Positions 7,300 to 14,563 of a stretch of 64,000 nt of DNA are shown here, one piece after another; position 1 is the first letter of the stretch, and the number at the start of each line of letters is the position of its first letter. The position numbers and the translations under genes are program-made. The DNA is from Paracoccus aerius (lineage in GTDB: Bacteria; Pseudomonadota; Alphaproteobacteria; Rhodobacterales; Rhodobacteraceae): contig NZ_BNCL01000004.1 in assembly GCF_014656455.1 (NCBI RefSeq), positions 124,001 to 188,000 of the forward strand. The letters are read 5' to 3'. The notes below the pieces were generated by a model. It saw only the letters and a list, made by a program, of their open reading frames with translations. It was not told the DNA's origin and did no database searches.

Positions 7300-9417
7300 T
7301 CAGTTGGCCTCTGCCGTCTGCAGAAGGTCGGTGATGCGCCGCACCGCTGCGCGGCGGTTTTCGCGGACATCGCCTTCCTGCCTTACCTGCAGGAATTGCT
7401 CGCCATAGCCCTGGACCACCAGATTTTCCGGCGGGACGTCGAAGTATTCGGACAGCGCCAGCGCGACCGATTCCGCGCGCCGGTCCGACAAGGCCAGGTT
7501 GGCGGCATCCGCGCCCACCGTGTCGGTATGACCCTCGATCAGGAACATCTCGCGCGGGTTTTCGGCAATCGATTCCGCGATGACATTGCCCAGCGTGGAC
7601 AGTTGGCGCGCCTGGTCCGGCGAAATCGCGGCCGAGCCGGTGTCGAAGGTGATCGCGTCGATGGTCACCGGCGGCACCAGGGCGCGCACCTCGGGGATGC
7701 TGCGGACCTGACCCAAGGTGAAGCGGCGATCCAGGTCAACCTCGCGGCGCAGGGCCTCGCGAAGGGCGGATTCGTCCTGATAGACGCCGGTCGAGGCAAC
7801 CGGCGCGGGTGCGGGCAGCGTTGCCACGTCCACGGGTTCCACCGTTGCGGTGTCGTCGATCAGGCGCGTCTGGGTGCCGTCGGGCGATACCAGCGTGCGG
7901 CGCAGCACGCGCAGATCGGCATCGCGGATGGTCACGACGCGGCTGCCGTCGCTGCGGGTCACGACCGTGCGGGACGAACCATCGTCGAAGTTCTCGGTCG
8001 CAACGGTCGATCCCGGCTGGCGCAGCAGCGCGACCTCGTCCTTGATGACCTCTTGGCTGCCATCGGCGCGGGTCACGACGACCCGGTCCGGCGCGCTGAG
8101 CGTCACCTGCCGGTTGTTGTTCAGGTAGGTGCCAACGGCGACCGCGCCCAAGCCCAGCAGCAATGCCTTGGCCAAGTCGTTGTCGTCATCGTCGTCTTCC
8201 TCGCGGGCGGCCTGTTCCCCTTCGGTCGCCTGTTCCTGTCCGGGCTCAAGCGCCTCGCGCAGGCTGGTGGCGAAATCCTCGCTGGATGAACGGCTGTTCT
8301 CCTCGGTGATTTCCTGCTCGACGACCTCGCCCTCCTGCTCATCGTCAAGCGCGGCAGCGGTGGCTGCGCCGGTTTCCTGCGCCGCCTGCTCGGCCGCCTC
8401 GGTCACCGGGGCATCGGCCTCGGGGGCATTGCCTTCACCTTCGGGGGCAGCGGCCTGTTCGGCGGACTGGTCCTCGGCAGGCTGGTTCTCGGTGGTCTCG
8501 TTCGCGGTGGACTGGTTCTCGGCGGCAGGCGTTTCTTCCTGCTGCTCCAGCGCCTCGCGCAGCGCATCCTCGCCCTGTTCACCGGCAGGCGCGTCAGGCG
8601 CATCAGCTTCGGCTTGGGCAGGTTCCTCGGCTGCTTCTTCCGCTGCCGGCGTTTCCGCGGCCTGCTGCTCGGCCTCAAGCGCGTCGCGCAGCGAATCTTC
8701 GCTTTCGGCCGTGTCTTCGGGTGCGGGTTCGGGGCGGTCGGCCTGCTGTTCGCGGGCTGCGGCAGCCGGGCGCTCCTGGTCCTGCTGGCGCGCGGCCTCG
8801 GCCGGGCGCTCGTCGGTCACGGCATCAGCTTCGGCGGCGGCAGGGGCTTCCTCGGCAGCAGCCTCGGCTTCGGTGGTTTCCTCGCCCTCGGCCTCGGTCA
8901 CGGCGGGCGCGGCTTCGCGGTTCCCGGCCCGGGCCGGACGCTCGGCTTGCTGTTCGCGCGCGGCGGCGGCGGGACGCTCAGCCTGCTGCTCGCGCGCGGC
9001 CTCGGCAGGACGTTCCGCGGCTTCGGGCTGGGCCTCGGCAGAGGTCTCGGCGGGGGCTTCCTCAGAGTCGCCCTCGGTGGCCTCCTCGGCTGGCGCTTCT
9101 GCTTCAGGCTCGGCCGCAGATTCGGCCGGGGCGGCCTCCTCGGCGGCTTCGGATGCCTGTTCCTGGGCCGCTTCCCCGGCTGCGGGTTCTTCGACCGGCT
9201 CCTCGGCGACTTGCTCTGCGGCCGCTTCCTCGGCCGGGGCTTCCTCGCTGGCCTCGGTGGGGGCGGCCTGTTCGGCCTGCGTTTCGGCCGGCTGTGCCTG
9301 CGCAGGCGGAACCGGCGGCTGTTCACCATCGGCCGGTGCCTGGGCCTGGGCCATCGGCGGCACCAGCAGCGACAGGCAGGCCGCTATGGCCGTGGTGTTG
9401 TTGATCATGCGACGCAT
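7300..9417 (-). CDS. OmpA-domain envelope protein with long Ala/Glu-rich spacer
   Basis: Predicted envelope protein of 705 residues. Residues 1-26 form a signal peptide ending AQA. Residues 27-410 are an Ala/Glu/Pro/Gln-rich, strongly acidic low-complexity region with near-repeats of AAREQQAERPA. A short hydrophobic helix lies at about 415-432 (LAKALLLGLGAVAVG). Residues 440-545 contain repeated R-x-DGS elements. Residues 588-700 form a C-terminal OmpA domain with the peptidoglycan-binding signature IEGHTDTVG, then LSDRRAESVALAL and VQGYGE. The motif LR(E/D)ALE occurs four times, at 243, 286, 386 and 552. The start has GGGAAGGGAAG just upstream. It likely anchors to peptidoglycan; the spacer's function is unknown. 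Confidence 0.87.
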   Translation of the reverse strand: MRRMINNTTAIAACLSLLVPPMAQAQAPADGEQPPVPPAQAQPAETQAEQAAPTEASEEAPAEEAAAEQVAEEPVEEPAAGEAAQEQASEAAEEAAPAESAAEPEAEAPAEEATEGDSEEAPAETSAEAQPEAAERPAEAAREQQAERPAAAAREQQAERPARAGNREAAPAVTEAEGEETTEAEAAAEEAPAAAEADAVTDERPAEAARQQDQERPAAAAREQQADRPEPAPEDTAESEDSLRDALEAEQQAAETPAAEEAAEEPAQAEADAPDAPAGEQGEDALREALEQQEETPAAENQSTANETTENQPAEDQSAEQAAAPEGEGNAPEADAPVTEAAEQAAQETGAATAAALDDEQEGEVVEQEITEENSRSSSEDFATSLREALEPGQEQATEGEQAAREEDDDDDNDLAKALLLGLGAVAVGTYLNNNRQVTLSAPDRVVVTRADGSQEVIKDEVALLRQPGSTVATENFDDGSSRTVVTRSDGSRVVTIRDADLRVLRRTLVSPDGTQTRLIDDTATVEPVDVATLPAPAPVASTGVYQDESALREALRREVDLDRRFTLGQVRSIPEVRALVPPVTIDAITFDTGSAAISPDQARQLSTLGNVIAESIAENPREMFLIEGHTDTVGADAANLALSDRRAESVALALSEYFDVPPENLVVQGYGEQFLQVRQEGDVRENRRAAVRRITDLLQTAEAN

Positions 9418-9439
9418 GGGTCTTCCCTTCCCTTGAACG

Positions 9440-9463
9440 GGTTGATCTGTCGCGAAATCAACC
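9440..9463 (-). promoter_or_regulatory. Inverted repeat upstream of the OmpA-domain gene
   Basis: GGTTGAT-N10-ATCAACC, a perfect 7-bp inverted repeat ending 23 nt before the start codon, could be an operator or an mRNA hairpin. A near-match to an EcfG-type promoter overlaps it: GGAAC at 9485-9481, 17 nt, then GGTT at 9463-9460. The spacing (N10) differs from an FNR/FnrL box (N4), so I do not call it one. Confidence 0.4.
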
Positions 9464-9528
9464 GGCAATCCAAGACGCGGGTTCCCAACATCAGCGTGAC
9501 CGGGGCGTGATCGGCGGAAAGTTCCGAC

Positions 9529-9557
9529 AAAAAAGGGCGCAGTCATACCGCGCCCTT
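9529..9557 (-). terminator. Rho-independent terminator of the cys-fpr operon
   Basis: On the minus strand AAGGGCGC-GGTATGACT-GCGCCCTT is followed by a run of T (six in a row at 9529-9534). It begins about 24 nt after the fpr stop and closes the DUF2849-cysI-cysH-DUF934-fpr transcript. Confidence 0.88.
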
Positions 9558-9580
9558 TCCATCCGTCAATTCTGAAGGGC

Positions 9581-10420
9581 TTAAACGCCGTCGCCCACGA
9601 AGGCCTTTTCCACCACAAATTCGCGGGGTTCCGAATTGGCGCCTTCGTGCAAGCCAAAGCCTTCCAGCACCGCCTTCACATCCACGTTGAATGCCAGGCT
9701 GCCGCAGACCATCGCGCGATCCGTTTCCGGGCTGATCGGCGGCAGGCCCAGGTCGGTGAAGACCTTGCCCGAGGTCAGGTTGTCCGTGATCCGGCCCATC
9801 AGCGGCGATTCCTCGCGCGTGGTGGTGGGGTAGTAGACCAGGCGGTTGGCGAAATCCTCGCCGTAGATCTCGCCCAGCAGGGGATCGTGCTTCAGGTTTT
9901 CGACCAGTTCGCGGCCATAGGTCAGTTCCTCGGCGGTGCGGCAGGTATGCATCATGATTACCTGTTCATACCGCTCGTATGTTTCGGGATCGCGCATCAG
10001 CGACGCGAAGGGCGCGATGCCGGTGCCGGTCGCCAGGAACCACAGCCGCTTGCCGGGCAGCAGCGCGTCAAGGACCAGCGTGCCTACGGGCTTGGGCCGC
10101 AGGATGATCTCGTCTCCCGGCTGGATGTGCTGCAGCTTCGAGGTTAGCGGCCCGTCCGGCACCTTGATCGAATAGAATTCCAGTTCCTCGTCCCAGTTGG
10201 GCGAGGCGATGGAATAGGCGCGCAGCAACGGCTTGCCGTTGTCGCCCAGCAGACCGATCATCACGAATTCGCCCGAACGAAAGCGCAAGGACGCAGGACG
10301 CGTCACCCGGAAGGAAAACAGGCTGTCGGTCCAATGCTTGACCGCCGTCACGGTCTGCGCGTCGGGAAGGGTCTTGGAGGCGGTCTTGGCAGCTTCGGCC
10401 ACGGGAATGTCCAGGGTCAT
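9581..10420 (-). CDS. fpr: Ferredoxin-NADP+ reductase
   Basis: FAD enzyme of 279 residues that exchanges electrons between NADPH and ferredoxin. FAD-binding RAYSIASPNWDEELEFYSI (RxYS pattern) is followed by GPLTSKLQHIQPGD. The NADP-binding domain shows LATGTGIAPFASL and later MVCGSLAFNVD, and the chain ends EKAFVGDGV as in bacterial FPRs. AGGA lies 7 nt before the ATG. It is the last gene of the sulfate-assimilation operon, 46 nt after DUF934. This suggests that it supplies reduced ferredoxin to the ferredoxin-type sulfite reductase CysI encoded upstream; FPRs also act in oxidative stress, so a dual role is possible. Confidence 0.92.
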   Translation of the reverse strand: MTLDIPVAEAAKTASKTLPDAQTVTAVKHWTDSLFSFRVTRPASLRFRSGEFVMIGLLGDNGKPLLRAYSIASPNWDEELEFYSIKVPDGPLTSKLQHIQPGDEIILRPKPVGTLVLDALLPGKRLWFLATGTGIAPFASLMRDPETYERYEQVIMMHTCRTAEELTYGRELVENLKHDPLLGEIYGEDFANRLVYYPTTTREESPLMGRITDNLTSGKVFTDLGLPPISPETDRAMVCGSLAFNVDVKAVLEGFGLHEGANSEPREFVVEKAFVGDGV

Positions 10421-10466
10421 GGGAAGTCCTGCATGTTCTAGTCGATGGGGCGGCGGGGCGAAAGCC

Positions 10467-10853
10467 CTAGCCCGCCAGGTGGGCGCGGTGGTCGAAGGCC
10501 TTCCAGTCGGCTCGTGCGATCCACTGCTCGGCCGGCTGGCGCGCGGCGATGTCGGGGGCGACCTCGACCTCGTCGAAACCCACACGGCGGGCCATCGCAT
10601 ACTGGTCCGCGATCAGCCGGCCCGAGGCGCGAAGGCGGCCCTTGAAGCCCAATTCGCGAAGCCGGCGGGCCAGCGAAAAGCCGCGCCCGTCGGTGAAGGC
10701 GGGAAAGTCGATCGAGATCAATGCGCGGTCCAGATAGGTGGCCAGATCGGCCAGCGGCGTGTCGGGGGCCAGGGTCACCTCGGCCTCGTCCACCAGCGGA
10801 TGGAAGCCGTCGTCGCGCGCGATGACGCGTTCGCTGTTCAACTGGTCGGTCAT
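10467..10853 (-). CDS. DUF934 protein of the sulfate-assimilation operon
   Basis: Protein of 128 residues with the DUF934 pattern: TPLADLATYLDRALISIDFPAFTDGRGFSLARRLRELGFKG and then ADQYAMARRVGFDEVEV (described here in two parts of the N- and C-terminal halves). This family is found almost only next to cysI/cysH and is presumed to help sulfite reduction, but no biochemical activity is established to my knowledge. Its ATG overlaps the cysH stop (ATGA) and it precedes fpr. No signal peptide or membrane segment is visible. Confidence 0.85.
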   Translation of the reverse strand: MTDQLNSERVIARDDGFHPLVDEAEVTLAPDTPLADLATYLDRALISIDFPAFTDGRGFSLARRLRELGFKGRLRASGRLIADQYAMARRVGFDEVEVAPDIAARQPAEQWIARADWKAFDHRAHLAG

Positions 10854-11581
10854 GCCGGAACCTTTCCGCGGACGATCTTGCCGCCAATGAAGTGGATGCC
10901 GCATTCGGTCTTGTCGCTGCCGCGCCAGCGTCCGGCGCGGGGATCCTCGCCCGGCTTCACCGGCGAGGTGCAAGGCGCGCAGCCGATGGACGGATAGCCC
11001 TTTGCCACCAGCGGATGGCGCGGCAGGTTGTTCTCGACCATGTATTCCTGCACATCCTCGGCCCGCCAATGGGCCAGCGGGTTGATGCGCAGGCGGGACG
11101 GCGGCTCGGGCTCGAAGAACTCGAGCGCGGCACGGTCGTTGTTCTGGAACCGCTTGCGGCCCGTGATCCAGGCGTCATAGCCAGACAGCGCGCCTTCCAG
11201 CGGCACCGTCTTGCGCAGGTCGCAGCAGGCATTGGCGTCGAACTGGTGCAGCGTCCCGTCGGGATCCTGGCGCGCGACCTGGGTCTGGTCGGCACGGATC
11301 ACCTGGACATTGGTCAGGCCCAGCCGGGCCGATACGTCCCGCTGGTATTCCAGCGTTTCGGGAAACAGCATCTGCGTGTCGATGAACAGCACCGGCAGGC
11401 CGGGCGCAACCCGGCTGACCATATGCAGCAGCACCACGGATTCGGCCCCGAAGGACGACACCAGTGCCACCCGCCCCAGATCCGGGTCGCTGACGGCGCG
11501 GCGCAGGACCTCGGTCGCTGCATGATGACGATAGCGGTCGTTCAACCGCGCGGCACGACTGTCCAGCGTGTCATCAAGCAT
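10850..11581 (-). CDS. cysH: Assimilatory adenylyl-sulfate (APS) reductase
   Basis: Reduces APS to sulfite with thioredoxin. The 243-residue chain has the ATP-pyrophosphatase fold motif SSFGAESVVLL and the arginine-rich GRKRFQNN loop. It has the catalytic ECGIH cysteine at 227. It also carries Cys119-Cys120 and Cys201-x2-Cys204, the four ligands of the [4Fe-4S] cluster that marks APS rather than PAPS reductases. I therefore infer APS as substrate (EC 1.8.4.10). The start overlaps the cysI stop by 8 nt and the stop overlaps DUF934, so it is translationally coupled on both sides. Confidence 0.92.
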   Translation of the reverse strand: MLDDTLDSRAARLNDRYRHHAATEVLRRAVSDPDLGRVALVSSFGAESVVLLHMVSRVAPGLPVLFIDTQMLFPETLEYQRDVSARLGLTNVQVIRADQTQVARQDPDGTLHQFDANACCDLRKTVPLEGALSGYDAWITGRKRFQNNDRAALEFFEPEPPSRLRINPLAHWRAEDVQEYMVENNLPRHPLVAKGYPSIGCAPCTSPVKPGEDPRAGRWRGSDKTECGIHFIGGKIVRGKVPA

Positions 11582-13232
11582 GGGCAGGCTCGGGATAGAG
11601 CGCGGCCTTGAACGGGGCGGGACCAAGCCGGCGATAGGCGTCGATGAAGCGTTCCGAGGCGTCCGCGCGGACTTCAAGATAGGCGCGCAGCAGGCGATCG
11701 ACAGCAGGCACGACCTGGTCGTAGGGGAAACCCGCGCCGGCGCGTTCGCCGATGGCCGGGATGTCGTAACCGTCGCCGCCCAGGGTGATCTGGTAGTTTT
11801 CCACCCCCGCCCGGTCCAGGCCCAGGATGCCGATATGGCCCAGGTGGTGATGCCCGCAGGCGTTGATGCAGCCCGAGATGCGGATGTTCAGCTTGCCGAT
11901 TTCATCCTCCAGGCCCGCATCCTTGAAATGCGTCGCGATTTCCTGAGCGATGGGGATCGACCGGGCGGTGGCCAGGGTGCAATAGTCCATGCCGGGGCAG
12001 GCGATGATGTCGCTGGTCAGCCCGGCATTGGCCACCGCCAGCCCCGCCTTTTGCAGCGCCGCATAGACGGCGGGCAGGTCAGACTTGTGGACATGGGGCA
12101 GCACGACGTTCTGGTCATGGCTGATGCGCAGGTCGTCATGGCCGTATTGTTCCGCCAGATCGGCCAGCAGGCGCATCTGGTCGGCCGAGGCATCGCCCGG
12201 CGTCTCGCCATGCGTCTTGAAGGTCACGATCACGCTGGCATAGCCATCGACCTTGTGGGGGTGCAGGTTGGTGTCGGTCCAGCTGCGGAAGGCGCCGTTC
12301 CTGGCTCGCTCGGCCTCATAGCCGTCGGTCGGGCCGTTGCGGAAGGCGGGCGCGGCGAAGCGGTCGCGGAAGATCGCCAAGGCCTCGCGGTCGGCGCCGT
12401 GGAAGTCGCGGCGGCGGTTCTGGAACTCCTCCTCGACCTCGGCCTTGAAGACGTCCAGGCCGCGCTCGTGCACGGTGATCTTGATGCGGGCCTTGTACTT
12501 GTTGTCGCGCCGTCCCGACAGGTTGTAGGTCGAGATGATCGCCTCGATATAGGCCAGCAGGTCCGCCTCGGGCAGGAAGTCGCGGATCACCTTGCCCAGC
12601 ATGGGCGTGCGGCCGAGGCCCCCGCCGACCCAGACCTCGAACCCGGTCTGGCCGTCCTTCTGGATCAGGCGCAACCCGATGTCATGGGCGGCGACCAAGG
12701 CGCGGTCGCGCTGTGCGCCGCTGATGGCGATCTTGAACTTGCGCGGCAGGAACTGGAACTCGGCATGGTCGGTGGACCAGCTGCGCAGCAGCTCGGCATA
12801 GGGGCGCGGATCCATGTATTCGTCGGCGGCAGCCCCCGCGAAGGCATCGGTCGTCACGTTGCGGATCGTGTTGCCGGATGTCTGGATCGCGTGCATCCCG
12901 ACGGATGCCAGCTTGTCCAGCATGTCGGGGATTTCCACCAGCTTGGGCCAGTTGAACTGGATGTTCTGGCGGGTGGTCCAGTGGCCGTAGCCCTTGTCAT
13001 AGGTTTCGGCCAGATGGGCCAGCATCCGCATCTGGTCGGGGCTGATCGTGCCATAGGGGATGGCGATCCGCAGCATATAGGCGTGCAGCTGCAGATAAAC
13101 GCCGTTCATCAGGCGCAGGGGCCGAAACTCTTCTTCGGTCAGGCTGCCGTCCAGGCGACGTTCCACCTGGGCGCGGAACTGGGCCGCGCGGTGGCGCACG
13201 TAATCGGTATCGACGGGACGGACGTCAAACAT
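11574..13232 (-). CDS. cysI: Ferredoxin-type assimilatory sulfite (nitrite/sulfite) reductase
   Basis: Siroheme/[4Fe-4S] enzyme of 552 residues reducing sulfite to sulfide in six electrons. The two-fold repeated ferrodoxin-like architecture is visible. TTRQNIQFNW is in the first half, SGNTIRNVTTD in the siroheme region, and the cluster ligands are in CPGMDYC and CINAC. The IRISGCINACGHHHLGHIG stretch is diagnostic. It lies between DUF2849 (8-nt overlap) and cysH (8-nt overlap). The adjacent fpr suggests ferredoxin is the donor. Nitrite reductase activity is possible for this family, but the sulfate-pathway context argues for sulfite. Confidence 0.93.
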   Translation of the reverse strand: MFDVRPVDTDYVRHRAAQFRAQVERRLDGSLTEEEFRPLRLMNGVYLQLHAYMLRIAIPYGTISPDQMRMLAHLAETYDKGYGHWTTRQNIQFNWPKLVEIPDMLDKLASVGMHAIQTSGNTIRNVTTDAFAGAAADEYMDPRPYAELLRSWSTDHAEFQFLPRKFKIAISGAQRDRALVAAHDIGLRLIQKDGQTGFEVWVGGGLGRTPMLGKVIRDFLPEADLLAYIEAIISTYNLSGRRDNKYKARIKITVHERGLDVFKAEVEEEFQNRRRDFHGADREALAIFRDRFAAPAFRNGPTDGYEAERARNGAFRSWTDTNLHPHKVDGYASVIVTFKTHGETPGDASADQMRLLADLAEQYGHDDLRISHDQNVVLPHVHKSDLPAVYAALQKAGLAVANAGLTSDIIACPGMDYCTLATARSIPIAQEIATHFKDAGLEDEIGKLNIRISGCINACGHHHLGHIGILGLDRAGVENYQITLGGDGYDIPAIGERAGAGFPYDQVVPAVDRLLRAYLEVRADASERFIDAYRRLGPAPFKAALYPEPAHA

Positions 13233-13566
13233 TGCTGGCCTCGGACTGCTTGGCTTGCTTCAGGGTCTGGATGCCGTGGAAATAGTTGGACGGCCCGCGC
13301 TGCCGGAAGGCCTCGCGGAAATGGGTCGGCTCGGGGCCGTTGGGGCCGCGCCGCGCCTCGACCAGATAGGGGCCGACGACGATGTTGGACTGGCCCACCG
13401 CCTTCAGCAGCGCCAGATCGGCGATGGCCTCGTCCTCGAACAGGGTCGCCTGCGCGGGATCGGCGGTCCAGCCGTCCTCGCACATCCACAGGTTATGGCC
13501 TTCGCGCAGGTCGTTTGCGGTGATGACGCCGGGCTTGGCGGCCGTCGGGACGAAGGCTTTGCTCAT
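13225..13566 (-). CDS. DUF2849 protein, first gene of the sulfate-assimilation operon
   Basis: Small cytoplasmic protein of 113 residues with the DUF2849 pattern: a GVITANDLREGHNLWM start, GWTADPAQATLFEDEAIADLAL in the middle, and PYLVEA then RERFR-like HFREAFRQRGPSNYFHG at the end. The family occurs upstream of sulfite reductase in Rhodobacterales and some Rhizobiales. Its function is unknown; a role in siroheme enzyme maturation or regulation is only a guess. It is divergent from an Lrp-type regulator and overlaps cysI by 8 nt. I expected a siroheme synthase gene (cysG) at this place and do not see one. Confidence 0.85.
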   Translation of the reverse strand: MSKAFVPTAAKPGVITANDLREGHNLWMCEDGWTADPAQATLFEDEAIADLALLKAVGQSNIVVGPYLVEARRGPNGPEPTHFREAFRQRGPSNYFHGIQTLKQAKQSEASNV

Positions 13567-13666
13567 GGTCTGACCCTTTCGGATTGGTCCTTACAATATA
13601 GAATTTTGTTCTGGATCTTTGCGATAGGGTCAGGAAAATAAGGACATTCAGCCACGTTGGACGATC
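13567..13666. promoter_or_regulatory. Divergent control region between the cys operon and the Lrp-type regulator
   Basis: A 100-nt, comparatively AT-rich gap that must carry both promoters. It contains the imperfect palindrome ACAATATAGAATTTTGT at 13593-13609 (ACAA...TTGT arms with two further matching pairs), a plausible Lrp/AsnC-type operator. AATAAGGAC just before the regulator start provides its ribosome site. Assignment of the site to the neighbouring regulator is inference. Confidence 0.5.
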
Positions 13667-14182
13667 ATGACGGAACAGCTTCCACAGAATATTGGCCACG
13701 CCAAAACAAATTTCCGGCTGGACGAGGTGGATCGCAAAATCCTGTCCCTGCTTCAAGAGGATGCAAGCCTTTCGCTGGACCAGATCGCCGACCGGGTGGG
13801 GGCGTCCAAGACCCCCGTCTGGAACCGCATCCGCAAGCTGCGGGAAGCCGGCGTGATCCGCCGCCAGGTGGCGATCCTCGACCCCGAGGCCCTGGGGCTG
13901 GAGGCCTGCTTCTTCGTGCTGATCCGCACCAGCGAACATGACAAGGCCTGGGCTGCGAGGTTCCTGAAGGCGCTGCGCGAACGCCCCGAGGTGATCGAGG
14001 CGCACCGGCTGGCGGGCGACATCGACTATATCCTGAAAGTGCAGGTCAGGAACGCGCGCGCCTATGACCGCTTCTACCAGTCGCTGATCGCCGAGGTGAA
14101 GATCCACAACGTCACGGCGCTTCTGTCGATGGAGGAGATCAAGGCAACCAGTGCGCTTCCTATTCCGGACGTTGCGCGCTAA
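13667..14182 (+). CDS. Lrp/AsnC-family transcriptional regulator
   Basis: DNA-binding regulator of 171 residues. The N-terminal AsnC-type helix-turn-helix reads LDEVDRKILSLLQEDASLS and then DQIADRVGASKTPVWNRIRKL. A RAM/AsnC ligand-binding domain follows, with GDIDYILKVQVRNARAYDRFY. It is transcribed divergently from the cys operon, which is the usual arrangement for a local regulator, so I infer control of sulfur assimilation, possibly in response to an amino acid such as cysteine or methionine. There is a 25-residue N-terminal extension before the wing. The effector is unknown. Confidence 0.9.
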   Translation: MTEQLPQNIGHAKTNFRLDEVDRKILSLLQEDASLSLDQIADRVGASKTPVWNRIRKLREAGVIRRQVAILDPEALGLEACFFVLIRTSEHDKAWAARFLKALRERPEVIEAHRLAGDIDYILKVQVRNARAYDRFYQSLIAEVKIHNVTALLSMEEIKATSALPIPDVAR

Positions 14183-14206
14183 GGTTGTATCGACCTTGGG
14201 GGCTGC

Positions 14207-14563
14207 ATGTCCGAATACCTGATCTGGCACAATCCGAAATGCTCGACCTCGCGCTTTGTGCTGCAAGCCTTGCAGGATGCAGGCGTGGATCCGGCGGTGC
14301 GCGATTACCAGCAGCAACCCCCCTCGGCCCAGGAACTGCGCGACGCGCTTGATCGACTGGGCATCGCGCCGCGCGGCCTGCTGCGCCGCAAGAACACGCC
14401 CCATGACGGCCTGGGCCTGGGCGATCCCGCCTTGTCCGACGAGTCCTTGATCGCCGCCATGGCGGACCACCCCGTCCTGATCGAACGCCCCGTGGTCTTC
14501 GGGCCAGGGGGCGCGCGCCTGTGCCGGCCCAAGGAAACCGTCTTCGCCATGCTGGCCGGCTGA
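14207..14563 (+). CDS. arsC: ArsC/Spx-family arsenate reductase-like protein
   Basis: Glutaredoxin-type ArsC of 118 residues. The active-site loop HNPKCSTSR contains the nucleophilic Cys (Cys12). YQQQPPSAQELRDAL and LIERPVVFGPGGARLCRPKE provide the later conserved arginines and the closing RP motif. This family reduces arsenate with glutathione and glutaredoxin. There is no arsenite pump or arsR nearby, so its role here may be another thiol reaction. It sits 24 nt after the Lrp-type regulator and its stop overlaps the next start (TGATG), suggesting co-transcription with the glycosyltransferase-like gene. Confidence 0.82.
   Translation: MSEYLIWHNPKCSTSRFVLQALQDAGVDPAVRDYQQQPPSAQELRDALDRLGIAPRGLLRRKNTPHDGLGLGDPALSDESLIAAMADHPVLIERPVVFGPGGARLCRPKETVFAMLAG

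Noticed and set aside
8690-9080. Repeated DNA resembling short direct repeats
   Set aside because: It encodes the AAREQQAERPA peptide repeats in frame; spacing is irregular and there are no unique spacers, so it is not a CRISPR array.
9440-9463. TTGAT...ATCAA as an FNR/FnrL box
   Set aside because: The half-sites are 10 nt apart instead of 4, so it does not fit the FNR consensus.
8129-9510. Long plus-strand open frames opposite the OmpA-domain gene (435, 298 and 227 codons)
   Set aside because: They are antisense shadows of a G+C-rich, repetitive Ala/Glu coding region; they encode Ser/Ala- or Gly/Leu-rich nonsense with no ribosome site.
11568-13523. 651-codon plus frame opposite cysI
   Set aside because: Antisense shadow of cysI with no domain similarity.
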